NCBI RefSeq assembly: GCF_003933745.1
Contig: NZ_RSEB01000002.1
Span: 124,001-188,000 of the forward strand
Source of the DNA: Glycomyces terrestris
GTDB lineage: Bacteria > Actinomycetota > Actinomycetes > Mycobacteriales > Micromonosporaceae
Reading direction: 5' to 3'
Length of the DNA: 64,000 nucleotides
Made by a program: the position numbers and the translations under genes. Below the pieces are notes generated by a model. The model was not told the origin of the DNA. It searched no databases and saw only the letters and a program-made list of their open reading frames with translations. Positions 14,911 through 22,532 of the stretch are shown here, one piece after another (the stretch's first letter is position 1; each line of letters opens with the position of its first letter).

Positions 14911-16730
14911 CCCCACCGCACCCGCGCCCCTCCAACCGAGTCGCCCCCGTCACAGGAACCCGTTTGGAGGGGCGCGAACGCGTCCGGTACAGTTACATCC
15001 CGTCGGCGCAACGAGCTTCGAGGCGCTGCGACACCATTGGGGTATGGTGTAATTGGCAACACAGCTGATTCTGGTTCAGTCGTTCTTGGTTCGAGTCCAG
15101 GTACCCCAGCCAATTTGGTTTCATCCAAACAAACAGGCCCGCCGCTGTGCGGGCCTTTTTGTTTGCCCTCGACATGGTGCCTGCTTCTCTGCGCAGCAGA
15201 TACGAGCGGTTCCAGCAGCTCCGCGACTTGGTTACCGACCACCTTCGGCTCGCGTTCCCCGTCCTCGACCGTGACGTAGAGCCGTCCGAAGAACCCGAGA
15301 TGAACGGCCCGGTGCTGGGCTTCAGGCAGGGCCTCAAGAAACCGAACCGGATCATCGAGCAGCTCAAGCAGCATGTTGACCGCCCGTCCCGCGGCCTCCA
15401 TCCCGGCGCTGCCGACCCGCTCCAAGCGCTCGGTTACTCGCGAGAGTTGATCCCGTAGTTCCCGAACCTTCTCGTTGAGCCGAGCCTGCGGCCAGTCAGG
15501 ATCACCGACCAGCTCCAAGAGCTGATCCTGCTGCCGTTCGAGCCGAGCCCGCTCCGAACTCAGTTGCTCTCGGACTTCGACATCAAGCCGCTGGCGCTCC
15601 GAGAGGGCTCGCTCAAGCTTCGCTCGTATCTCGCTCGCCAGTGCTGGTGGAATCCGAAGGCGCGCATAGTGAGCCCGCACCTCGGCCTCCATGATGGCGA
15701 CGGGAACCCGCTCGCTCCGGCATGTCTTGTTCGCCCGGCCGCTGCAAACGAAGTAGGCGTACTTCACGCCCCGTCCATTGGTCACGATGTCGAGGTAGAA
15801 CCTGGTCCTGCAACGCCCGCACCACAACACCCCCTTCAGCGGGTGGTCGTACACCCGCTTCCGGATGCCGCCGTTGTTCTGCCGCATCACGTCCTGGACC
15901 CGGTCGAACAGCTCCTGGCTCACCAGCGGCTCATGCCTCCCCTGGTACTCGACACCCTTGAACGTGACCCGCCCCAGGTAGTACCGGTTCCGCAGGATCG
16001 ACCCGACGGTGTACATCGGCACCTCCCGCCCGGCCGGGCACCGCTTGCTCGGCCGGGTCCGAAGCCCCGCTTCGGTGACCACCCGCTGCACCTCCCGGAA
16101 CGAGTACGTCCCGCTCGCGTACAGCTCGAACATCATCCGAATGAGCGGAGCCCGTTCCTCGTCCAGGACGACAGTCCGGACCTCGCGGCCATCGACCATC
16201 ACTCCGGTGTTGAGGTACCCGATCGGCGCCTGATGAGCGGTGCCGCCATTGGCTGCCTTGGCGCTCATCTTGTAGGCCACGTCCGCACCCGACGCCCGCG
16301 ACTGATACTCGTTGACCCCGTCCAGGATCGCGGCCACCAAGTCACCGACGTAACTGTCCTCGGTGTAGTCCATGATCGAGACGAGCTGCACCCCGAGCTT
16401 CTTCAACTCCCGCCGTGTGATCGCCGCATCCGCCGTATCCCGGTGCATCCGCGACCTCGCGTACACGATGATCGCCCCGACATCCTTCTCGTTCCTAATG
16501 CGCGCCATCATCTCCAGGAACTTCGGCCGCCCATCGACCGTCATCCCCGACTTCCCCGGCTCGACGTACTCGTCCACGACCTCCATCCCCAGCTCCTCGG
16601 CCCGCCGCTGGCACGCCTTCCGCTGCGCTGGAATCGAGTTCCCCTCCGGGTCGTAGTCCGTCTCCACCTGCCCCCGCGAGGACACCCGCAGATAGAGCAC
16701 GGCACGCTTCGCCCTGACGTCTTGACTCAT
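14859..16730 (-). CDS. Large serine recombinase (site-specific integrase)
   Basis: The 623-codon frame starts at ATG 16730. Residues 8-155 are the resolvase catalytic domain, with the nucleophile in YLRVSSRGQ and conserved Arg residues in YARSRMHRD. A recombinase domain follows (about 185-300), then a zinc ribbon (WCGRCRTRFYL ... FVCSGRANKTC), then a long coiled coil (about 350-435). These are the parts of phiC31-type integrases. The frame passes antisense through tRNA-Gln (GVPGLEPRTTEPESAVLP) and ends in chromosomal sequence. The last 80 or so residues are therefore probably an artefact of integration, and the native protein likely ends near 15.1 kb. It would catalyse insertion and excision of the island. 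Confidence 0.88.
   Translation of the reverse strand: MSQDVRAKRAVLYLRVSSRGQVETDYDPEGNSIPAQRKACQRRAEELGMEVVDEYVEPGKSGMTVDGRPKFLEMMARIRNEKDVGAIIVYARSRMHRDTADAAITRRELKKLGVQLVSIMDYTEDSYVGDLVAAILDGVNEYQSRASGADVAYKMSAKAANGGTAHQAPIGYLNTGVMVDGREVRTVVLDEERAPLIRMMFELYASGTYSFREVQRVVTEAGLRTRPSKRCPAGREVPMYTVGSILRNRYYLGRVTFKGVEYQGRHEPLVSQELFDRVQDVMRQNNGGIRKRVYDHPLKGVLWCGRCRTRFYLDIVTNGRGVKYAYFVCSGRANKTCRSERVPVAIMEAEVRAHYARLRIPPALASEIRAKLERALSERQRLDVEVREQLSSERARLERQQDQLLELVGDPDWPQARLNEKVRELRDQLSRVTERLERVGSAGMEAAGRAVNMLLELLDDPVRFLEALPEAQHRAVHLGFFGRLYVTVEDGEREPKVVGNQVAELLEPLVSAAQRSRHHVEGKQKGPHSGGPVCLDETKLAGVPGLEPRTTEPESAVLPITPYPNGVAAPRSSLRRRDVTVPDAFAPLQTGSCDGGDSVGGARVRWGQGVAGTGVGWSVRRWR
14924..14975 (+). terminator. 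Hairpin terminator before tRNA-Gln
   Basis: A 12-bp perfect stem (GCGCCCCTCCAA at 14924-14935, complement at 14964-14975) has a 28-base loop. The right arm also carries TTGGAG, a possible -35 for the tRNA promoter with TACAGT at 14988-14993. Confidence 0.6.
15038..15112 (+). tRNA. tRNA-Gln (anticodon CUG)
   Basis: The acceptor arms TGGGGTA (15038-15044) and TACCCCA (15102-15108) pair fully. The anticodon stem CTGA/TCAG encloses TTCTGGT, giving anticodon CTG for Gln codon CAG. The T-arm has GGTTCGAGTCC, and CCA is encoded at 15110-15112. U at position 1 is typical of tRNA-Gln. The 3' end is the left border of the genomic island, and the integrase frame runs through it antisense. Confidence 0.95.
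15106..15113. other. Left att-like sequence at the tRNA-Gln 3' end
   Basis: CCAGCCAA at the tRNA 3' end recurs at 25201. The bases that follow are homologous for about 55 bp (TTTG, TTCATC, AAACAA, CAGGCCCGC, GCGGGCC, TTTTGTTT). This is the probable left attachment border of a roughly 10-kb element. The minimal core is not resolvable by eye. Confidence 0.55.
15136..15164 (+). terminator. Rho-independent terminator after tRNA-Gln
   Basis: GGCCCGC (15136-15142) and GCGGGCC (15149-15155) form a 7-bp stem, followed by TTTTTGTTT. It ends the tRNA transcript. On the other strand it lies inside the integrase reading frame. Confidence 0.85.
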
Positions 16731-16921
16731 GATCGATCGGCCTTCCGACTGGATGATTCGGTCCGACCTGCGTCCGCATCCCCGGGCTCACCCTCGACAC
16801 TCCGCTCTGACTCCAGTACGGCATCGATCAGACTCTCCACGATCAACCGCACATCAACGTCATCCCGAAGCGCCCCGGTGACCCTTACACGCACCTCTCT
16901 GCCACCCACGAGGCTCACCAC
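16727..16921 (-). CDS. Small protein co-translated with the integrase
   Basis: GTG start; 64 residues (MVSLVGGREVRVRVTGALRDDVDVRLIVESLIDAVL...). The stop overlaps the integrase ATG as ATGA, which supports a real gene. Short beta-then-helix ORFs in this position are common upstream of actinobacterial serine integrases. Function is unknown; a regulator of integrase expression is possible. Confidence 0.55.
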   Translation of the reverse strand: MVSLVGGREVRVRVTGALRDDVDVRLIVESLIDAVLESERSVEGEPGDADAGRTESSSRKADRS

Positions 16922-17218
16922 CCCGTCACAGCAAAACAGCAGGTCAACGCCACCGTAGACCCGCTTCGCCGCACCGTCGAGCGACCCGAATTATCCGACT
17001 CCGAAGCACCCCGAACCGTCCCGCGCACGGGAAGACCTTCGGGAACACCACAAGAACGCGCGCTGGCTATACGCACAAAGAAAACGACCAATGGCGATGT
17101 CTCGCCGCGATCGAACGGCCTGGACCCATCGATTCTACCATTCTCCAAGTCCCAAATACAGGCTCAAAAATGGGACTACCAGCTAAAACAGTGGCTAGAC
17201 GTGGCAGGATGGCTTCGA
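16922..17218. other. Intergenic region of the island
   Basis: About 300 bp, less GC-rich toward its right half (AAGAAAACGACCAATGG, TTCTACCATTCTCC). It probably holds the promoter of the integrase transcript. I see no convincing gene or structured element. Confidence 0.4.
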
Positions 17219-17761
17219 TCACGCACCCTGCGCCAGCGCCGCCGCTACGGCGCGAAAGCAGGTTTCGGCATCTGCGTACGACTTGAAGAAGTACCAGCCA
17301 TCGCCCTCGAATCCGTTGTCTTCGGCATAGACCCACTCGTTGAGAAGCGCGATGTCGTTAAAGGCATCAAGCCCGACGTCGGGGCGCTCATCGAAGTCCC
17401 AGTAGTCCGTCCTGAACAGCAGATCGGTGACCTGTCGCGCAGCCGTAAGAAGTTCGAGGTCACCGGCCAGGAACGCTCGTGCGGGGTGACCTGCCTTCCT
17501 GAAGACCGCCTCAGGAAGGGTGGACACCTTGATTGCGAGTTCGTCGACGACCTTCGGTACGATCTCGCGGATCTCGTAGGCAGCGCCCTTCGACAGACCG
17601 GCCAACTCTGCCAGAGCGGGGGAGTCGATTCCACGGGCCAGCGCTTCGGCGGCGGCCATGGTCAGGTCCAGCCCGCTATCGAGCCGGTAGAGGTAGTCCT
17701 CGATCGCGTGTGTCAGGGTTTCCACGCTGCAATCATCGCCAGCGGTCTTACAGGCCGCCAC
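17219..17761 (-). CDS. Unknown acidic protein of the oxygenase-Nudix operon
   Basis: 180 residues from a GTG immediately after the Nudix stop codon; a second GTG at 17725 (VETLTHAIEDYL) gives 168 and is equally plausible. The protein is mostly helical and acidic (LARGIDSPALAELAGLSKGAAYEIREIVPKVVDEL). It ends in an aromatic segment (NEWVYAEDNGFEGDGWYFFKSYADAE). The middle segment resembles proteins annotated only as hypothetical in actinobacteria. No catalytic motif is seen. It is the last gene of a minus-strand operon with the Nudix and AsnO-like genes. Confidence 0.65.
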   Translation of the reverse strand: MAACKTAGDDCSVETLTHAIEDYLYRLDSGLDLTMAAAEALARGIDSPALAELAGLSKGAAYEIREIVPKVVDELAIKVSTLPEAVFRKAGHPARAFLAGDLELLTAARQVTDLLFRTDYWDFDERPDVGLDAFNDIALLNEWVYAEDNGFEGDGWYFFKSYADAETCFRAVAAALAQGA

Positions 17762-18235
17762 TCAATTCGAGCGCGAGACCGCAGCTACGAGCCAGCGGGA
17801 GACCGGAGCCGGTTCCAGTTGGCGAACGTCGTCGATCCATCGGGCTTCGGCCAGTTCCGGTGACGGGGACACGTCCGCCCTCGGCACGAGGGCGCGCAGG
17901 ATCGTCAGGGTGTCCCGTTTCCCCTCCAGTGTCGTCACGAGGGTGTCTAGGACGGTGAATGCCTCAGCCGGAACCGTCAATGCGAGTTCCTCGGAGACTT
18001 CCCGCGCTGCGGCTTGAGCTGGCGTCTCAGCGGACGGGTTGTATCCGCCGCCTGGAAGTCCCCAGCGGGTCGGATCGCTGTACGAGTGGCGGACCACCAG
18101 AAATCGCCCCGATCCATCAGGGTGCAGCAGAAGCGCCTTCACCCCGAACGTCTCCGGCTTGCGGACTCGCCACCACAACCGCATGCTCGGCGCGATCACT
18201 CGGAGGATCGGCGCGGGCAGGCGGATGTGTCTCAT
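17762..18235 (-). CDS. Nudix hydrolase
   Basis: 157 residues. The Nudix box is visible in GGGYNPSAETPAQAAAREVSEELAL, matching GX5EX7REXXEE. The position after EE, usually followed by XG, reads LA. The substrate is unknown; the family cleaves nucleoside diphosphates linked to another moiety. The start overlaps the oxygenase stop (ATGA). Confidence 0.9.
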   Translation of the reverse strand: MRHIRLPAPILRVIAPSMRLWWRVRKPETFGVKALLLHPDGSGRFLVVRHSYSDPTRWGLPGGGYNPSAETPAQAAAREVSEELALTVPAEAFTVLDTLVTTLEGKRDTLTILRALVPRADVSPSPELAEARWIDDVRQLEPAPVSRWLVAAVSRSN

Positions 18236-18933
18236 CGGGCGATTATGACGGTCTTGAAGTGCGGGTCGTCGTATCGGTAGCGCACCATCCGGCGCGTGCC
18301 GGTGAACGGCTCGCGTGAGTGGATCATGGCCCTGTTATCGACGATGAGCAGATCACCAGGCCGCCAGCGATGCACCACGGCGACCGCTTCGGAGAGCGCC
18401 GCCTCGACTTCGGCGTAGAGGCCCGACTCCGAGACCGAAAGAGGCAACGGCCCTTGGACGGCATTGGTCCCCAGCGCAGACCGGAATCGCAAGACAGCCC
18501 CGTGTTGCGGATCGCGGACGACCAGCGGATGCGTGGCGGCCGTCGGCCGCCATTCTGTCTTGTAGGTGATGCGAACCTCCGCCAACTCGGGCCGAGACTC
18601 CAACAATGCACGGGCAGCTATACGGCCGTCGAAGAGACAGGTTGCTCCACCGCTGTTCGCCGCTTCCAAGCACCCGAGCGCGAAGTAGCGCAGCGGTTCA
18701 GGATCGTCCAACTGCTCTGTGTGGCGGGGCAGCCAATCAACCGAGCCGGAGGATTCCAACAGTCGGACTCCCATCCAGCCGGCGCCAACATGCGCTCCGA
18801 ACCGAGCGGCGGCCGTGGTCATCGCTTCCTGGTCGGGCTCGGCACGGATGAGGCCATACCCGCGAACGTCCAGGTCCATGAGCAGTTCGTCGAGATCGAT
18901 TGCAGCAGGCAGCACAACAGGCTCCAAGATCAT
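18232..18933 (-). CDS. AsnO/TauD-type Fe(II)/2-oxoglutarate oxygenase
   Basis: The ATG at 18933 gives 233 residues. The frame upstream runs through a hairpin and Pro/Ser-rich sequence, so I rejected earlier starts. Iron ligands are visible as His and Glu in WLPRHTEQ and a distal His in AMIHSREPFTGTRRMVRYRYDD, whose Arg residues would bind 2-oxoglutarate. The HxE form (rather than HxD) is typical of asparagine-oxygenase/clavaminate-synthase relatives that hydroxylate amino acids. It is tightly coupled to the Nudix gene. The natural substrate is unknown. Confidence 0.8.
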   Translation of the reverse strand: MILEPVVLPAAIDLDELLMDLDVRGYGLIRAEPDQEAMTTAAARFGAHVGAGWMGVRLLESSGSVDWLPRHTEQLDDPEPLRYFALGCLEAANSGGATCLFDGRIAARALLESRPELAEVRITYKTEWRPTAATHPLVVRDPQHGAVLRFRSALGTNAVQGPLPLSVSESGLYAEVEAALSEAVAVVHRWRPGDLLIVDNRAMIHSREPFTGTRRMVRYRYDDPHFKTVIIAR

Positions 18934-18949
18934 GAAGAGAAATGGGGGT

Positions 18950-18979
18950 GCGGAGCCACCGCCCACCCGGTGGCTCCGC
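18950..18979 (-). terminator. Hairpin between two minus-strand island genes
   Basis: An 11-bp perfect stem (GCGGAGCCACC at 18950-18960, complement at 18969-18979) with an 8-base loop. It lies 12 bp after the upstream gene and 17 bp before the oxygenase ATG. It could terminate the first gene or attenuate the oxygenase operon. Confidence 0.65.
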
Positions 18980-18991
18980 GGGGGAGAAGGG

Positions 18992-19588
18992 TCAGATCGC
19001 GCCGCGTTCGACGGCACGAAGAAGGATGGATTCGACCTCGGCACGCCAGCGCCGCCGCCGAGCTTCAGGAGCGGCCTTCCACCCAGGCCGGGTGACCATC
19101 CCGCAGATCCGGCCGCCCTCGTGGAGGAGGTCGGCGATGGGGGTCAGCTCGTTCATCGCGCTGACGAGGCAGAGCACCACGTGCTCGGCGGCCGTGGCCG
19201 GCTCGACGGCGAACCGGAACCCATCTACCTCGAACGTCCCGACCACACTCGCCGGAAGCGGCTCAGGCTCCTGCGGTTCCGGACGCTCGGCGTGCCAAGC
19301 CGCAACCAGCGCCGCGATCTGGTTCCGCTGCTGCGACTTCCACGCATCGGTCTGCTCCCGCCACGGCTCCTCCCACCGCACCTCGCGAACAACGCCGCCT
19401 GCGTGAACCGCGTAACCGATCTTCACGGGCGTCCCTTGGTAATCGAGCCACACGGACGCATAGCCTGTGCCCCGCCGCGCCATGACCGTCAGCTTGTTGC
19501 CTCTGCCGGTCAGCCACGATCCGAGGATCTCAGGGGCCGACCGGTTGCCCTTCTCATCTTTGACTCGTAGTCTCTGAGCCGTCACCAT
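18992..19588 (-). CDS. Hypothetical island protein
   Basis: I chose the ATG at 19588 because AAAGGGAG precedes it; this gives 198 residues (MVTAQRLRVKDEKGNRSAPEI...). The N-terminal half has beta-strand character (LTVMARRGTGYASVWLDYQGTPVKIGYAVHAGG). The C-terminal half is helical with an Arg-rich end (APEARRRRWRAEVESILLRAVERG). It is divergent from the XRE-TPR regulator, which may control it. I do not recognise the family. Confidence 0.6.
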   Translation of the reverse strand: MVTAQRLRVKDEKGNRSAPEILGSWLTGRGNKLTVMARRGTGYASVWLDYQGTPVKIGYAVHAGGVVREVRWEEPWREQTDAWKSQQRNQIAALVAAWHAERPEPQEPEPLPASVVGTFEVDGFRFAVEPATAAEHVVLCLVSAMNELTPIADLLHEGGRICGMVTRPGWKAAPEARRRRWRAEVESILLRAVERGAI

Positions 19589-19726
19589 TTCTCCCTTTGG
19601 TGGATCTGGTGAGGCGGCCCGCCTGAAGTGTGGAAGCCGAAGGCGGGCCGCACAACACTGGCTTGCGCACCGCCTGAGCAGCCAGGGCCCATGTGTAAGC
19701 GGTGGATGACTCTCGGGAGCCATGCT

Positions 19727-19786
19727 TGTAGCATCGTCTACAGCGAAGCCGACAGGAAGACTCAAACCGTCTACAAGGTGTCTACA
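19727..19786. promoter_or_regulatory. CTACA repeats upstream of XRE-TPR regulator
   Basis: The inverted repeat TGTAG-N6-CTACA (19727-19742) is followed by two more CTACA copies (19771-19775 and 19782-19786), the last directly before the regulator ATG. Clustered copies in the divergent promoter region suggest an autoregulatory operator. Confidence 0.5.
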
Positions 19787-19787
19787 G

Positions 19788-20999
19788 ATGACCCCAGGCC
19801 AGCAACTCAGAGCAGCACGAACCGCCGTCGACCTCAGCCTCGGCGACATGGCCCGCCGCTTGCCCTGGAGCAAAGCGGCCCTAGGCTTTTACGAGACCGA
19901 CCACCGCCCGGTACCGAACGAGGTGATCGCTGCATACCGTGAAGTGGTCGCCCATGAGCGGCATCGGCTCGCAGAGGAGGACGTCATTCGCCGTAGAGCC
20001 CTGCTTTCCCTCGGTGTCAGCTCGATCCCCGGCTTGCTTGCAGTCGACAGCGGGCCTACCGCTGCGCCACAGCGAATAGGCGCAGGAGACGTTTCAGCAG
20101 TCAAGGACATGATCGCGCTCTTCTCCCGAGCCGATCAACGGCGAGGTGGCGGGCATGCGCGGAACGCACTCGCCGAATACCTCAAGACTGACGTGTCCGA
20201 AGCCCTGGCCGGGACCTTCCGCAGCGAAGCGGTGCGTCAGCAGCTCTTCTCTGCGGCAGGCGAGGCTTCGTACCTCGTCGGTTGGATGGCCTTCGATGAT
20301 GGTCGCCATCAAGAAGCACACCAAGCCTTCGCGCTGGCAGTCGAACTCGCTTCGGAAGCCGGAGACGCACCGCTCAGCGGGCACGTCCTGCGTGCGATGG
20401 CGCATCAGGCGAACGACCTCGGACAGACCGCCAACGCCGTCAACTTCTCCGCAGCCTCTATTACCGGCCCATCCATCGAGCTAGCCACACCGCGAGAGCG
20501 AGCGCTTCTCAGAGTGGTGCGAGCTCGAACCCTGGTTTCGGCTGGCGAACACCGCGCTGCTGCCAAAGTGCTACTCCAAGCTGAGGATGATCTCGTCTCA
20601 GCCGATCCGGGAATCGAAGAACCAGATCGCGTGTTCTTCTTCGGCGAAGCTTCCCTCGCCCACGAAACCGCCTGCGCCTTGCGCGACATGGGGGACCTCG
20701 ACGGAGCCGCTCGGGAGTTCGAGCGAAGCGTAAATGCACGTCGTGCGGAGACCTTCGCCAGGACACACGCTGTCACACTCGGGTATCTCGCCGAAGTGTT
20801 CGCTCAGCAGGGCGAACTCGAATCAGCCTGCGATGCATGGTCGCGAGCACTGGACGCCATGAACGGCATCCGGTCCGGCCGCGCCCGAAGTGTCGTTAGG
20901 ACGCTGATCACAACACTCGACTCCCATCAAGGCGCCGATGTCGATGCCGCAGTCGAGCTCCGGGCCAGGGCCGAGGACCTCCTCCTCGCCTCCAGATAA
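19788..20999 (+). CDS. XRE-family regulator with C-terminal TPR region
   Basis: I chose the ATG at 19788, giving 403 residues. Residues 1-60 are a helix-turn-helix (GQQLRAARTAVDLSLGDMARRLPWSKAALGFYETDHR). After a linker, about 270 residues form TPR-like helical pairs (EASYLVGWMAFDDGRHQEAHQAF, TLGYLAEVFAQQGELESACDAW). This architecture is frequent in actinobacterial signalling regulators, whose TPR part may sense a peptide or partner. It is followed after 17 bp by trmO in the same direction. Confidence 0.85.
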   Translation: MTPGQQLRAARTAVDLSLGDMARRLPWSKAALGFYETDHRPVPNEVIAAYREVVAHERHRLAEEDVIRRRALLSLGVSSIPGLLAVDSGPTAAPQRIGAGDVSAVKDMIALFSRADQRRGGGHARNALAEYLKTDVSEALAGTFRSEAVRQQLFSAAGEASYLVGWMAFDDGRHQEAHQAFALAVELASEAGDAPLSGHVLRAMAHQANDLGQTANAVNFSAASITGPSIELATPRERALLRVVRARTLVSAGEHRAAAKVLLQAEDDLVSADPGIEEPDRVFFFGEASLAHETACALRDMGDLDGAAREFERSVNARRAETFARTHAVTLGYLAEVFAQQGELESACDAWSRALDAMNGIRSGRARSVVRTLITTLDSHQGADVDAAVELRARAEDLLLASR

Positions 21000-21016
21000 G
21001 GAAACCAGGGAGATCC

Positions 21017-21499
21017 ATGTCAGAGGACATCACCGTTCGTCCGATCGCCCACGTCATCGGAGGACGAAAGGAACCCACGGACGACTACTGGGGCGGCACT
21101 CAGGCGATCATCCGGATCGATGACCCGAACTTCACCGCAGAGTCGGTGCAAGGCCTCGATGAGTTCTCCCATCTCGAAGTCGTCTTCCACTTCCACCTCA
21201 CCGACAAGTCCGACCTGCACTTCGGCGCCCGCGCCGCCCGCGACAACCCCGAATGGCCCAAGGTCGGTGTCTTCGGCCACCGCAACATGAGGCGAACCAA
21301 CTGGCTCGGCGTGAGCCGCTGCAAGCTCCTCAAGGTCGACGGCCTCGACCTACACGTCGAAGACCTCGACGCCGTGGACGGAACCCCAGTCCTCGACATC
21401 AAACCCTGGTTCCAAGAAATGGGCCCCCGAGGCGACCTCCACCAGCCCGCCTGGGTAGGCGAGATGCTCACTGACTACTTTGCACCTAAGCAAGACTGA
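21017..21499 (+). CDS. trmO: TrmO-like tRNA (t6A37) N6-methyltransferase
   Basis: 160 residues with the TsaA/YaeB/TrmO fold: RPIAHVIGGRKEP at the N-terminus, GLDEFSHLEVVFHFH, and FGHRNMRRTNWLGVSRCKLLKVDGLDLHVEDLDAVDGTPVLDIKPW. TrmO uses S-adenosylmethionine to methylate t6A37 of some tRNAs. Conserved residues of the active barrel are present (DGTPVLDIKPW). The gene follows the XRE-TPR regulator inside a mobile island, so it is likely accessory; its substrate here may differ from the housekeeping tRNA. Confidence 0.85.
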   Translation: MSEDITVRPIAHVIGGRKEPTDDYWGGTQAIIRIDDPNFTAESVQGLDEFSHLEVVFHFHLTDKSDLHFGARAARDNPEWPKVGVFGHRNMRRTNWLGVSRCKLLKVDGLDLHVEDLDAVDGTPVLDIKPWFQEMGPRGDLHQPAWVGEMLTDYFAPKQD

Positions 21500-21581
21500 C
21501 AGCTTCGATGTTGCCTGGATGGCTCTATCTAGTAGCTCTTGAGGTCTACCACCGTGGTCAGATTGCCACTACAATGCCAAG

Positions 21582-22493
21582 ATGACAACTCCTGATTTTA
21601 AAGGCTGGCTCTCTCATGGATGGGGCATTGAAGTTGATAATCCTCACCAACTGTTTCGAATTATCAGCCGTATCGCATTGTTGAAACGAGGGCGAACCTA
21701 CGCATGGCGGGGGCAAAATGACGCTTCTTGGGATCTCAGCTCGTCTCTTTATCGCCTTGTCAAGAGCGCCTCACCCGATGTAGAGGAAGATCATCTGCGT
21801 TCACGTGAACTCGAAATCATAGAAGAGGCCCGAAGATGGGGTCTCGGGAGAGATCTGGGAAGCTCAGCAACTGATCTGCATTTGCTTGCGATTTTGCAGC
21901 ACCATGGTGTTCCAACACGCCTGATTGATGTGACGGCAAACCCAATGACCGCGCTTTGGTTTGCAGCGGAGGAACATAAGCAAGACGAGCACGGCGAATC
22001 TCCCAAAACTTCAGGCGTGCTATTCGCAATAGATGTTACCGATACGCCCTGGTGTGAGACTTTCTACTTCAATGATCCTACATGGAAGACTGTCTTGAAT
22101 CCATTGGGAGGTGCATATGAAGCGATTCTCGAGCAATCCAAAGAGAAGGAGCAACTGTTCAGAGTTTTCTCTGCGCTCCCTGATGATCGAATGAGGGCGC
22201 AGGAGGGATTCTTTATCGGAAGTGCTATACCTGCGAAGCACCGTGCGGCTGGAGTTCGTGGTTTCAACCCTACTGGATTGAAACCTGGATCGGAAAAGCT
22301 TAGGAGAATGCTTAATACCCAAGAAGGTCCTGGGAGACCGGCCAATCTTCCGTTCTGCGCGATCATAATCCCCAATTCCGTAAAAGAGAAGATCAGAGAT
22401 CCTCTCAAGCGAACCTATAACCGTAGAAGGAGAGTCCTTTTTCCGGATGTAGACGGGTTTCGTGAAGCGTTTCTGCGGGACCAGCTTGATTAG
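21582..22493 (+). CDS. FRG-domain protein (likely defence cargo)
   Basis: 303 residues. The FRG-domain signature is clear: YAWRGQND around residues 40-47, then LLAILQHHGVPTRLIDVTANPMTALWFAAE at 101-130. FRG domains occur in mobile elements and in toxin or defence proteins; biochemical activity is poorly known. Base composition is visibly lower in GC than the chromosome, with AT-ending codons, indicating recent transfer. It stands alone in its orientation and converges on the HEPN-like gene, with 39 bp between the stop codons. Confidence 0.88.
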   Translation: MTTPDFKGWLSHGWGIEVDNPHQLFRIISRIALLKRGRTYAWRGQNDASWDLSSSLYRLVKSASPDVEEDHLRSRELEIIEEARRWGLGRDLGSSATDLHLLAILQHHGVPTRLIDVTANPMTALWFAAEEHKQDEHGESPKTSGVLFAIDVTDTPWCETFYFNDPTWKTVLNPLGGAYEAILEQSKEKEQLFRVFSALPDDRMRAQEGFFIGSAIPAKHRAAGVRGFNPTGLKPGSEKLRRMLNTQEGPGRPANLPFCAIIIPNSVKEKIRDPLKRTYNRRRRVLFPDVDGFREAFLRDQLD

Positions 22494-22532
22494 CCACTTG
22501 TATTAGCGAGTTTGCAAGGAACAATTGAAAAT

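Noticed and set aside
14859-15112. C-terminal integrase segment GVPGLEPRTTEPESAVLP as a genuine domain
   Set aside because: It is the antisense translation of tRNA-Gln, a well-known annotation artefact.
16915-17148. 77-residue minus-strand frame upstream of the integrase
   Set aside because: No coding signature, and it overlaps the start of the better supported small gene at 16727-16921.
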